Source: Saccharum officinarum
Taxonomy: Eukaryota > Streptophyta > Magnoliopsida > Poales > Poaceae
DNA: 64,000 nt
Assembly (NCBI GenBank): GCA_020631735.1
Contig: CM036188.1
Coordinates: 13,620,214 to 13,684,213, forward strand
Direction of reading: 5' to 3'
In this document: positions 54,666 through 64,000 of the stretch, one piece after another
Numbering within the stretch: the first letter of the stretch is position 1
How the letters are laid out: each line of letters starts with the position of its first letter
Notes under the pieces: model-generated
Databases searched by the model: none
Told to the model about the DNA's origin: nothing
The model's input: only the letters and a program-made list of their open reading frames with translations
Position numbers and translations under genes: made by a program

Positions 54666-57600
54666 TGTAACACCCTAAATTTTGCTTTGTTTTAAAATAG
54701 CTAAATATGATTTAATTATGTATGTATGTATGTGTGCATTTCACATATAGGAAATAATAATTTTTGTGAAAATAAAATCAATCATAAGATTAGCAACTTG
54801 CTTATGCACTCATGCTGCTACACTTTAATTTATGAGATGTCTGGTTTTAACCAAAGCCAAAGGAATTCAAAAACCTTTTGAATTTGAGTTTGGAAAAGCA
54901 ATTTGGAAAAAGAAAAAGGAGATCCTTTTCCCTCCCCCTCCCTTGCTTGCTTTTGGCCCGCTGGCCGTTTTCCTTTCCCGGCCTGCTCGGTCTCCCCCTC
55001 CACTCCTTGGGCCGGCCCGAACCAGCACGGCCAAGCGCCGTTGCCGCACTCCCTTCAACGGTAACCGACCACCCGGGCCCGCCTGTCTGCGCCATCCCCT
55101 TCCCCAACCTCCCCCTTCGCTCCCGCATGCACCGTTCGGGCAACCGCCGCCGCGCCCACGTCTCGCGTCGTGGGAGCGCCCCACCCCGCGCCCGGCCTTC
55201 AAAGGGAGACCCGCACCCGACGCTACTCCCTTGCTGCCCCTCCCTGCTCCATTTTTGCTCGTAGAACCGCACCCACTGCGCGGCAGTGATCCACCGGAGA
55301 GGCCGTCAGCCCCACCGCGTCGGCCATCATCCCTGAGCTGCCTCCGCCCCATGGTTTCGCTTGGTGAGCTCCGCCTTGACCTCCTCTTCCTTCCTATGCT
55401 CTCAACTTCTCAAATTGTGGATGTTTGTGGCGTGTCCCCGCTTGCTCCGACGACCTTCTCGTTGCCATGCATGGCGGGTGCCCCTCGGGTTCTTCCCCGG
55501 CCGCGCTAAGGACCAAAGCAAGATTGCCTTGTTCCCCTCTCTCTCCTGGTGCCTTCAATTTGGTGAGCCATGGCCGCTAGGGCCGTATTCCAGAGCATCG
55601 GCAAGCCTCTCGCCGCCGGCCATGGCGTGCACGCCGCGCGGGCCACTCCGTGGCCGTGTTTGTCCCGGGGTGAGCTCGCCGTCTCCTCCGCATCGTCCTA
55701 GTGTCCTCAGTGGTCAAAACCATGGCCCGTAGGGCCCTAACCAGTAACGCCGGCGACCTCCTTGCCGCCGTCCATGGCGTGCTGCCGCAGCTGCCACTAT
55801 TCCCGGCCGACGCCTCCCTCTCCTTTCCTCCCCCATCAAATCTGAGCCGTCCTTCTTGGATCAGATGGCCTAGGATCGACATACCCCTTCGCGGGTCATT
55901 TTGCTAAAGAGTCCCTCGACTTTTGGCAAATCTAACCCGCAGTCCTCGCCCTGATGGATTTTTCCGATTTTTGATTTATTTAAAATCCAAAAATAGTTCA
56001 GTTTAATTATAGAATTGCCACTGCATTAAATTGCTTATAAAATTGTTATTTTAGCTCCGATTCGACCTGTTCAACTTGCGTTAGTTTTGTAATTTCGTAA
56101 TCTACGTGATGATGCTACTGTGTAAACCTGTTAGCAACTTTTAAATTTCTTGATTAGGTTAAGTTAATTAACTCGCTATAGGAACCTTGTTTAATTCGTA
56201 ACTATCGCGTCCTAGCTCCGATTTTCGTGAACTTCGCGTCGATGTGATCGTAGCGAGGCGTAGATGCTTTTCATAAACTCTTTATCTTCATTTATTTACT
56301 GTTGGTGTATTGTTATAACCATAGGATTGTTTTGCTTGGATGTTTGTTTCCGGAATGCGTGTTGTTGGACTGTGTTGATCGAATTCAGACGGTGAGGAGT
56401 TTTTCGGGAATCCGGATTCTTTCAAGGAGCGGCAGGACTAGCAGGAGTGTGTGAACGAAGGCAAGTATAGCATGGGCTTACCTTGATGTCCTATTCATTA
56501 TATAACCTACTCATTATGCATGTGTCTAATATTGCTTGACTATAAGGACATCCTAGCCATTGATGAATTGTACCTTGATCCCTATGGTTTTATTGCACAT
56601 GGGTAGAATGCTAGTGCTCTAACTAAACATGATCTACACTATGACTAATGGAACCAACGGATAAACATGATGGTAATCAATCGAACTATAGGGTGAAGGT
56701 GCAAATGATGTTGATCATGTTGCCCTAAACCCTTCGTAAGGACTTATCTGTCGGCAAAAGCTGAGATTGACAGTGCAACCATGAGAGTCACATGACTCTG
56801 GCTTTAGGTCAGTAATAAGATCTTTTCTAGCTTGTTAGAGGTTACTCGAAAGGGCACAAGAGGGGCTTGCCACTTTGGGTATAGGACTGCCCCTGTTCTT
56901 ATGTGTATAGCCGCGGAGGATTTGTGCTATAGAAAGGGGGGTTCCTACATCTGCCTACTGACGAAACCTCACGGCCCTAACATGTTAGAGAGACCTATGG
57001 AAGGCTTTATAGTGTACCTGGCCTGCTCACCTTGGGAGTGTTAGTGGGTTGACGGGCCCCGGGCATTTTGGGCAACACGACTCACGGGTAAAGATGCACA
57101 ACCTCTACATAGTGTTAAAACTGTTATAACAGCTGTGCTCACGGTCATGAGCGGCCCGGAAAACTCACAGAATAAATGGTTACCTGTTATGTTGTTAAAT
57201 TCATGATGATGATGATAATGTTATAATGTTGTTCAATGACCCTATTTGTTTCTAGTATATGATCATGTGGGTTAATTTGGGAGCTTAAGCATAATTTGAT
57301 GTTAACCAATGATAAAATATTGACCTACTAAAATGCTAATTGCAGTAAACCGTGTCTACCTTTTTGAGCCTCATGAATCCCCATGTTGTGCTTGTGGAGT
57401 ACGAAATATACTCACGCTTGTTCATTTTTCAGTTTGGATAAAAAATCCCGGATGGGTGACAGATGGCAGTTGGTATGAGGATTACCCGGAAGACTTCTAA
57501 GTTTATGTCAACTAGTTGGCTGTCCCTGTGTTGGAGCTACCATGTTCGAGAGTTATATTTTATTTTCCGCTTGTGTTGTATAAACTAAGTGATGTATTAA

Positions 57601-57720
57601 ACGTGATGTAAGATACACTGCGATGATACTTTCTGTAATTTGTCGACTTATGTGTGCGACTGTCCCTGGGCGCACATAAGGTTTACGCACTCTATTTTGT
57701 CCTTAAAATGGAGTGTGATA
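54666..57720 (+). repeat. 3' LTR of the Tekay-like element
   Basis: It starts TGTAACACCC and ends GAGTGTGATA, 3,055 bp. The last base pair has changed relative to the 5' LTR (TA instead of CA). The open frames inside (54832-55509 and others) mirror those in the 5' LTR. Confidence 0.92.
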
Positions 57721-57725
57721 GTACA

Positions 57726-58164
57726 AATGCATGCAAAAGTGATAAATATATATGTTATGTTATAGCATTCATGAAAAATATATTCTTAATGGCTCATATA
57801 TTAATAAAAATGTCATAAGTATATGTATAAGTTGTTAATGTATATATATTTGTACATTTTAACTTAAATTAATGTTTGACCTTCGCATATTGATACTATA
57901 ACAGTTACTACACATATAATACCTTAACACTTGAGAAACAACATAGGTTAGTGCAGACCACATGTGGCTATATCTTACTGGCCTTTTAGATTCCTATGGA
58001 GTAAATAATCATTATAAAGATTATATATTGATATCCTCTCGAGTTTAACACTGCTACCCCTTCCTAGATCTCACATTAAACTCCACTATTGATCTTAGCA
58101 ACGTGGTGTAGACTTGAAATGACAATTTATGCCATTTTAGTACTTAAAGTGCAGCGTACGACCC
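57726..58164. other. Gene-free AT-rich stretch
   Basis: Nothing recognisable; AT-rich single-copy-looking DNA after the chromovirus. Confidence 0.4.
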
Positions 58165-58167
58165 TAA

Positions 58168-58398
58168 GGCCCTGTTTGGTTCGGTTTTGTTAAAGTTTAA
58201 CTCCCATCACATCAATGTTCCCTCAAATGCATGGAGTACTAAATGTAAACTAATTGCATACATGTCGGTACAGATTAGGAGTAATTTACGAGACGAATCT
58301 ATTAAGCCTAATTAGTCCAAGATTGGAAACTTTTTGTCAAATAAGACGAAAGTGCTACAGTGTCTGTTAAACTTTAACTCCTCAAATCAAACACCCCC
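58168..58398. mobile_element. Tourist-like MITE, TAA target duplication
   Basis: It begins GGCCCTGTTTGGTTCGG and ends AAATCAAACACCCCC, flanked by TAA (58165-58167 and 58399-58401). The inside is closely similar to 59687-59918. The 3-bp target TWA/TTA type fits PIF/Harbinger. Confidence 0.85.
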
Positions 58399-58607
58399 TA
58401 AACCTATTTTAAAGAAGGACAAAATGAGAGTTAATAAAAGATATAACAAGGACAAGAGTTTAGCTTCACCTGATGATAAAAATCTGTAGCAATCGATAAG
58501 ATTGAAATTTACAAGTTAAAATTTGGATTCATGGCATCATAAGATATATGCTGCAACAAGCCAACACCATTTAAGCTTTCAATTAATGCATGTTGAAGAT
58601 ACAAATA

Positions 58608-58843
58608 CTCCCTCCGTCCCAAAAAGAAAGACGTTTTCGCTTCCCAAGAAATAACTGTCGACAATTATATATTAAAATATATAAATATTTATGCAAAGTA
58701 ATTATTATCATCGGAAAGATCTTTAAGTCTAGTTTTTTTTATAAATTTATATAGAGACATAAATATTGCACGTATTTTATACAAATCGAGCCAAACTTGT
58801 GGCACGAAAACCCAAAACGTCTTTCTTTTTAGGACGGAGGGAG
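58608..58843. mobile_element. Stowaway MITE
   Basis: Perfect family ends CTCCCTCCGTCCC and GGACGGAGGGAG, after TA at 58606-58607. The right TA has become TG. 236 bp, AT-rich inside. Confidence 0.9.
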
Positions 58844-59003
58844 TGGGTGACATGCAAAGGAAAAAACTATTTATAGTTTTTCATAATTGGATACGAACTA
58901 CAGAGTAGCTATTATGCCTAGTGTGTGAACAAAGAAAAAAACCCATACAACTTAATATAAATAATGTTTATTAGTTGAAGATATTAACCAATATATGATT
59001 CTA

Positions 59004-59043
59004 ACCCGTGCAAGAGCACGGGTTGATAGACTATTATTTTATA
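59004..59043. mobile_element. Possible Helitron 3' terminus
   Basis: AACCCGTGCAAGAGCACGGGTT forms a 9-bp stem with a 4-base loop and is followed 5 bases later by GACTAT. A stable GC-rich hairpin just before a CTRR-like end is typical of Helitron 3' ends. The end here is CTAT, not canonical, and the 5' end was not found. Confidence 0.4.
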
Positions 59044-59203
59044 ATAGCAATGGTAACATGCAGGACGAAGTGATGTTTTAGAAGCTGGTCGAAGACATCT
59101 GTTATCTCTTTACTTCTTTTTTAACTAAATTCTCGTGCCGCAGGATGAAGTGATGTTTGGGGAGCTGGTCGAAGTAGTCCACACTATCGAAGATGAAGTG
59201 TCA

Positions 59204-59344
59204 CCTATATGTCTTATAAAGATAAACCCCACTAGCTATTTTTTTCTCAATATGCAAGCTATCCACCTAGGCAAAGCACTATCACATATAATTAACATCC
59301 ACTGAGTAAAGCCCCACTAGCTATTTATCTCAACATGCAAGTTG

Positions 59345-59391
<47 letters not shown>

Positions 59392-59494
59392 TGTTTCTGC
59401 ATACATATACATCTCTTAATTCTTACTGATTAGCATCCTAACCTATTTATATTCCTTGTTCGTACCCGTGGCAACACGCGGAGAATCCTCCTAG
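59204..59494 (+). mobile_element. Small non-autonomous Helitron
   Basis: The insert lies between an A (59203) and a T (59495) of the RIP exon with no target duplication, as Helitrons do. Its 3' end reads CCCGTGGCAACACGCGG then CTCCTAG, a hairpin followed by the CTAG terminus. The 5' end is CCTATATG, where TC is expected, so the first base has changed or the limit is off by a few bases. A (TA)n run of about 42 bp lies inside (59348-59389). Confidence 0.75.
59348..59389. repeat. (TA)n microsatellite
   Basis: About 21 uninterrupted TA units inside the Helitron. Confidence 0.95.
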
Positions 59495-59686
59495 TTCGCT
59501 AGGTTCATAACGGATCTATGTCGCATCCTAGCTGAACACCGAGACAAAGAGGATATATTGGATTCCTGCCCATTGCTTTCCAAGCAGCATGCTGAACAAC
59601 CTGCGAGATGGTTTCGCATCAAGCTGCAGGTGGTGAAGGGCGAAGAAATGTTGTCGACATCCTTACCGATGTGGGATGACAACTTA

Positions 59687-59918
59687 GGGCGCGTTTGGTT
59701 TCTAAAAAGTTAAAGTTTTACTCCTATCGTATCAATGTTCCCTCAAATGCATGGAGTACTAAATGTAGACTAATTGTATGCATGTCGGCACAGATTAGAA
59801 GTAATTTACGAGACGAATCTATTAAGCCTAATTAGCCCAAGATTAGAAACTTTTTGTCAAATAAAATGAAAGTGCTACAGTGTTTGTTAAACTTTAACTC
59901 CTCCAACTAAACACCCCC
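59687..59918. mobile_element. Tourist-like MITE in the RIP exon, TTA target duplication
   Basis: It starts GGGCGCGTTTGGTTTC and ends CCAACTAAACACCCCC, flanked by exact TTA (59684-59686 and 59919-59921). Removing it and one TTA leaves an uninterrupted RIP frame. It is a sister of 58168-58398. Confidence 0.92.
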
Positions 59919-60179
59919 TTATATGTCTGTGGATTCATTAACCAGAATGGAGCTGTGTACAAGCTTGTCGACAACGAGAACAGAGAATCCTTCCTACCCC
60001 AAGACCATACCACCACATACCTACAGTTGGGCGTCAATTACAAATCCTTGCTGCAAGCCAAAGATAGAAATGACATCGTGACAAAATTAATGCATGAAAA
60101 GCTGGGCAGGGGCTTCGCCATGGACGCCGTGAACGTGCTATCCAGATACCCAAATCAGGTACAGCACGTCTTATTATAG

Positions 60180-60414
60180 GAGGTATTTTGTTAAAGGCAT
60201 TTTTTTCAAAGTGCCTTAATTTTATATTGTTTAAAGACATTCATCAAAAACCGCCTCAGAAGATATTTTTTTAGAGGCTAATATTAAAAATGCCTTAAAT
60301 ACCTATACCAATTGAAGGCGTTATACCAAAACGCCTTAAATACCCATAGCAATTGGAGGCGCTTTACCAAAACGCCTTCTTAAGTTCATAGTCACGCGAG
60401 GCACATAACACTAT
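60180..60414. repeat. AACGCCTT / AAGGCGTT subterminal-like repeats
   Basis: The words ACGCCTTAAATACC, GGAGGCGCTTTACCAAAACG and AAAGGCATTTTTTTC recur in both orientations. Such clusters occur near the ends of DNA transposons, possibly CACTA. It directly abuts the truncated RIP exon and probably removed its end. No terminus was identified. Confidence 0.4.
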
Positions 60415-60656
60415 GGCCTTGTTCACTTCCCATGCCAATCCAAAATATTTCCTCTTCCACCCATCACATCGAATCTTTCGACGCATGCATAGAACATTAA
60501 ATGTAGGTAAAAAAGATAACTAATTGCATAGTTTGTCTGTAAATATCGAGACGAATCTTTTGAGCCTAGTTGGTCCATGATTGGACAAATTTTGCCAAAT
60601 AACAACAAAAGATGCTACAGTAACTTTTCGCCTATTTTTCGCGAAGTGAACACACC
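60415..60656. mobile_element. MITE with GGCCTTGTTCACTTCC ends
   Basis: It starts GGCCTTGTTCACTTCC and ends GCGAAGTGAACACACC, flanked by TAT (60412-60414 and 60657-60659). The internal text TGATTGGACAAATTTTGCC and GCTACAGTAA is typical of grass MITEs of this group. Confidence 0.8.
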
Positions 60657-61428
60657 TATATGTGGGTCCCATGCCGTCATCCAAATCACCTACGCTATCT
60701 CTTCTTCCTCCGCACATACACTCTACCGCACGGATCCACCTCCGCTTGCTCCTTGGGCTGCCTCCGCCCATGACGCCCTAGCCGTCTCCACTCGCCTCCA
60801 CAACCAACCGTGGTCCCGATGCCGTCACGGAGTGCTCCCCTCACCTAGATCCGTTCGCCGTCGACACTGCCGTGGATGCGGGGGATGACAATGGGGCGGG
60901 GAATGCCTCTCCTCCTCCACCGCCGCCGCTACCTCCCCCTCCTTCTGTGGCAGCGATGGAGGCCACTACACCGGCATGGGCCTCACCCCTCTCGACGGCG
61001 GCGGCTAAACCGGTATGTCCTCGCCCCTCTCAACAGCAGCAACCCGGCCGCAGCTCTCTCCAGATCGCCCTCACCAGCTTGGGCCTCGCCGCTGCCGCTG
61101 ACTGAGTCCCCGACCCCATCTCGCCTGGCCGTCGGAACACCACCCCTACCCCTCCTCGCTGCGCCCTGTCAGCACCACTCCCCTGGACGCCCATTTCGGC
61201 ACTACGCCCCGCCCGGGCCGCCACGCCTTGAGTCCCCATCTCGCCATTAGCCGCCTCCCTCGCCTCCTTGCTACCACGCCACTGCCCTAGCGACACCACC
61301 ATTGAGCGAATCAGCGCCGCCACACACGTCCTGTTTGTTGGTTTGATCTCCACCATACTTGGCCCAACGGCCAGGTGTGGGCCCTGATCTCGCGTCCTGA
61401 TCGGGGACGCCTAGCCCGTGTTTGGCTG
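60657..61428. other. GC-rich stretch without a supported gene
   Basis: Open frames exist on both strands (60872-61105, 60876-61250, 61030-61356) but they overlap, are low in complexity (Pro, Ala, Arg) and have no domain. It could be an LTR or promoter segment of the retroelement to the right, or a captured 5' gene end. Confidence 0.35.
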
Positions 61429-61642
61429 GTGGGCCCCCGTCGCACAGTGCCTATAAGAGGAGGTGGGGGCCAGGGGCTCAAGATACGAGGTTCACCGACC
61501 AGCCACCATCCCACTCCGAACCCTAGACCGATCGAGTGGGCCCCCATCGCACAGTGCCTATAAGAGGAGGTGGGGGCCAGGGGCTCAAGATACGAGGTTC
61601 ACCGACCAGTCGCCACCCCACTCCGAACCCTAGACCGATCGA
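61429..61642 (+). repeat. Two tandem 107-bp units each with a TATA-like box
   Basis: Unit 1 is 61429-61535 and unit 2 is 61536-61642, nearly identical. Each contains GTGCCTATAAGAGGAGG and CGAACCCTAGACCGATCGAG. The core resembles a promoter and transcription start. Confidence 0.85.
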
Positions 61643-62100
61643 GAGGGAGGTGCTGCCAGCGGCGGGAAGCGCCACTGCCTTCGTCGCCTCTAGACCGCGA
61701 CGCCCACGCCGTCGCCGGACTTCACTACATCCTCACTGCACTGACTCCGCTCCTTCACCGCCCGTCGCTGCCCTAGCACAGAACCTACACCGACGCCGTG
61801 ACTGCCTCCTCCTCGAGCTCGTCAGCCAAGCCCGACGGTCAGGCATCCTTCCCTTCTTTCCCATTCTAGTTCATATCAACATCATATCCTATGATGGTCT
61901 ACCTGTTTATACCAAATACCAAAGAACCACCCACTGATCTACACCTAGAAAGGTCCTAAGAATCTAACATTGATACCGGAGCTGGGTTAAACACAAAGCA
62001 AAAAAGAGAGAGACTGGGGTACTGTCTACCGGTCACCAACGCCACCGCGTGTGGGGAAGAGAACAGATCCGTGTTCAGAACAGAGAAGAAGAAAATCAAG
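61643..62100. other. Probable leader with PBS-like sequence
   Basis: No gene is supported. CTAACA at 61964-61969 followed by TTGATACCGGAGC resembles the end of an LTR plus a diverged primer binding site, but the match to TGGTATCAGAGC is weak. Confidence 0.3.
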
Positions 62101-62640
62101 GGCCCTTAGCACTTGAACCCTAACCCTAACTGGGTTAAAGAAAGAGGGAAAAGAAAAGTTTTCGGCCTTAAGATGAACAGAGCCGAAACCCTAACCCTAG
62201 AATGAATCCTCATCCCTAACTAGTTGAATCCGAGAAGAATGAAAAGAAATCCAAATCGGACTCGACCGAAAAGAGAAACAGAAAAGAATCAAAGAAGGGG
62301 AAGGGAACCGATTCGGATGAACTCCGAAAAGAAAAAGAAATAAAAAGAAAATGGAACTGTATTCCTAGATCTTGTTTTCGGATGAACTCTGAAACAGAAA
62401 GAGAGACGATCAATCCAAATCGAAGAGAAACAGGGGTCGACACATGAACCCTAACCCTAGATCCATTCGGATGAACTCCGAAAAGAAAAAGAAAGATCAC
62501 AAACACAAATCAGAAAAGATGACAGGTCGGATTCTGAACCCTAGATCTATAACCAATTCGGAAAAGAAAAGAAAAATCCAAAGAGGAGAAGAACGGGGGT
62601 CGGCACACGAACCCTAACCCTATTCCCCACATCAGTTCGG
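62100..62640. repeat. Purine-rich repeats with AACCCTAACCCTA boxes
   Basis: AACCCTAACCCTA occurs near 62116, 62187, 62446 and 62611. Between them the phrase CGGATGAACTCCGAAAAGAA recurs (62317, 62468; variant near 62380). This is not telomere; the boxes are isolated within a purine-rich leader. Confidence 0.7.
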
Positions 62641-63240
62641 ATAAGAGAAGCACAACCAAATCGAAAAGAACTAGGGGAAGGGAGAAGAAATCCACCCGAA
62701 CCGGCCCTTCGCCGGCGCGGGAGAAGAAAGGCCGAACCGGGGCAGCTGCTCACCGGGCTCGGCAAAGGGGGCACCGCGGCCAGGCCGCTCGACGGCGGCG
62801 TTCTCACCCGTTGGGGAGCACGCGCGCCAGCGAGGGGGCCGGCGACGGCGCCTTGCCTCGCTCCACCATCCGCTCGCTCGCCGACTCGCTCTCGTCGCTG
62901 GCTCGGTTGTGCTCGGCTGAGAAGAGAGAGCGAAGAAGAGAGAGGAGAGAGCGGCGAAATGACTCTAGGGTTTGGCTGTGCACTGGCTGTGGTGTGGTTT
63001 TGTCCTCACGAAATCAACGGTGCACCGTCGGATCGGAACGAACGAACGAGATTCGCTGGGCTCGCTCTTGGCCCAGGCGAGGTAGCGAATTCCCGGCCCA
63101 GGCCCAGGTTGCGGCCTGGGCGCAGGGAGGGCGTTGCGCACGTACGCGTTTTGGCCATGGGCCGGTTTCCTGCTGCTGGCCGCTGGGCTGCGGGAGAGTG
63201 CAGCGTGCCTCTGGGCCGCGGGCCGTGCGCGAGCTAGGCT
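62641..63240. other. GC-rich leader segment, no supported gene
   Basis: Open frames at 62811-63299 and on the minus strand are Arg/Ser-rich and unconserved. The text from 62930 (GAGAGCGGCGAAATGACTCT) resembles an untranslated leader. Confidence 0.35.
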
Positions 63241-64000
63241 TTCGGGCCAGATGCACAGTGATGATTCCTGGTTTTGTTAATTTTTCAGAAGCAGTTTGAA
63301 TGAATTCTATCAAGTTTAAATGTTTATATCTACTCAAATTTATTTGATAATTTGTTTAGAGAGAAGAAAAGTACAAAGTGATGCTTCTGAATAAGAATTA
63401 TTTTAAGAATTTTGTCATATTTTTCGCTGCAAAGAAAAAGAATATTGTCTTCTCATTAAATCCGAACCAACGGGAGGATTTAATTTGAAGAGCAGTTATA
63501 GTTGTTCAGAAATGATGAAAAGTTTATCCTCTAATTAAAATTGAGGAATATTCACATTATGATTTCAGTGAAATTATGATATTGTTATTTTCTGACCAAC
63601 ATTGATGATAACAATATTATAAGCTTATTTATGAGTTTGAGGTTGAAATTTAAATCTCTGATAAATTATGCATTAAAGTGACCAATTTTTCAGAGAATAG
63701 ATAAAGATCAAGAAATGCTCATGAAATAGAAAGATGTATTTTCCGCTGCAATGATGATGATGATGATCTTCTAATTAAATTCGAACCAACGGGAGAATTT
63801 AATTTTGAAGAGGATTAATGATAATTGAGTTGCTCTATATGTTAATTCCATTTATGCCCAACGGTGATGTGGAATTAATGTATAAGAACATTGTATTCAT
63901 GATGTTGCTAATTTTAGCAAAAGTTATTGATAAAAAAATTTATAAGTTCTATCTATGAGTTTTATGCATTTATTCTATTTCTACCCAACGGTGATATAGA
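63241..64000 (+). mobile_element. Putative copia (Ji/Opie-type) internal leader with hairpin array, cut by window end
   Basis: The AT-rich sequence carries two diverged units starting CGCTGCAA (63425 and 63743), about 320 bp apart. Within them are at least five hairpins: stems 63455-63463/63476-63484, 63574-63588/63608-63622, 63773-63782/63795-63804, 63842-63850/63870-63878, and one cut by the window end (63974-64000). The phrase CCCAACGGTGAT recalls leaders of Ji/Opie elements of maize, from memory only. No ORF is present in this part. Confidence 0.4.

Larger units (their letters stand above)
45353..57720 (+). mobile_element. Tekay-like chromovirus (Ty3/gypsy), complete ends
   Basis: It has two LTRs of about 3 kb, PBS, an extra ORF, gag, protease, RT, RNase H, integrase, chromodomain and a polypurine tract, all on the plus strand. 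The exact 5-bp duplication GTACA flanks it (45348-45352 and 57721-57725). The LTRs are about 97-98 percent identical by eye, so the insertion is fairly young. All genes contain stops, mainly TAG, so it is not autonomous now. Confidence 0.93.
59064..60158 (+). pseudogene. Ribosome-inactivating protein domain 3, broken and truncated
   Basis: The exon start is present twice in tandem (59064 and 59144, 80 bp apart), each after a CAG acceptor. The first copy has TAG within seven codons; the second reads DEVMFGELVEVVHTIEDEVS. The exon is then cut by a Helitron (59204-59494), resumes with FITDLCRILAEHRDKEDILD, RWFRIKLQVVKGEEMLSTSL, and is cut again by a MITE inside the conserved DDN-LYVCGF strand (59687-59918). 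It continues to LGVNYKSLLQAKDRNDIVTK and FAMDAVNVLSRYPNQ and stops at 60158. The active-site helix with Glu and Arg is absent, so no enzyme could be made. It is closest to RIP domain 1 (10099-11046). Confidence 0.8.

Noticed and set aside
60872..61937. Proline-rich protein genes in the GC-rich stretch
   Set aside because: Competing frames on both strands, low complexity, and the tandem 107-bp duplication produces part of the frames.
62110..62630. Telomere or subtelomere
   Set aside because: The AACCCTA units are only two in a row and scattered within other sequence; real telomere arrays are long and uniform.

Overview
The window is plant nuclear DNA from a grass, most likely a panicoid (sorghum, maize, sugarcane or Miscanthus relatives). 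It holds Reina-like, Tat-like and Tekay-like Ty3/gypsy elements, Tourist and Stowaway MITEs, a Helitron, a TRIM, and cereal-type ribosome-inactivating protein (RIP) genes. Genes have GT-AG introns and TATA boxes; nothing looks prokaryotic. No gene can be called fully intact. Species cannot be fixed from sequence alone.

Layout. 1-6117: fragments of host genes: a truncated secreted proline-rich protein, a broken NPF (nitrate/peptide transporter) fragment, and the C-terminal part of a hAT transposase. 6118-9301: a TTF-type hAT transposon whose transposase is open except for one homopolymer frameshift. 9302-14498: a RIP locus read on the plus strand as DUF6598 remnant, linker, RIP, DUF6598, RIP. 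Its exon junctions are in phase 0, and it is damaged by a TRIM in one exon and a LINE in an intron. 16457-17992: a second copy of the left-edge sequence and of the proline-rich gene. 18009-38166: three-layer nest. A Reina-like chromovirus was split in its integrase by a 15 kb Tat-type element on the minus strand, and that element was split in its protease-to-RT region by a 3.66 kb TG...CA element containing a long inverted repeat. 39691-41567: second copies of the NPF exon and of an 849-bp block from 5269-6117. 41568-45352: AT-rich repeats. 45353-57720: a complete-ended Tekay-like chromovirus with 3-kb LTRs, PBS, PPT and a matched 5-bp target duplication, but with many stops in its genes. 57726-60656: MITEs and a third RIP copy cut by a Helitron and a MITE. 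60657-64000: GC-rich sequence, then what looks like the 5' leader of a copia (Ji/Opie-type) element running off the end.

How it fits together. The main biological locus is the RIP-DUF6598 cluster. Its modules are separated by phase-0 introns, so duplicated modules can join in frame; one RIP keeps the usual catalytic Glu/Arg pair, the second has Asp in place of Glu, and the third lacks the active-site region. The order of homologous blocks (left-edge segment, proline-rich gene, NPF exon, 849-bp block, RIP) repeats once across the window, which suggests old segmental duplication later enlarged by retrotransposons. The blocks differ clearly in similarity, so more than one event is involved.

The most unusual structure is at the right end: an array of hairpins whose A/T-rich stems differ but remain paired, while the loops keep a CCAACGG-like core.
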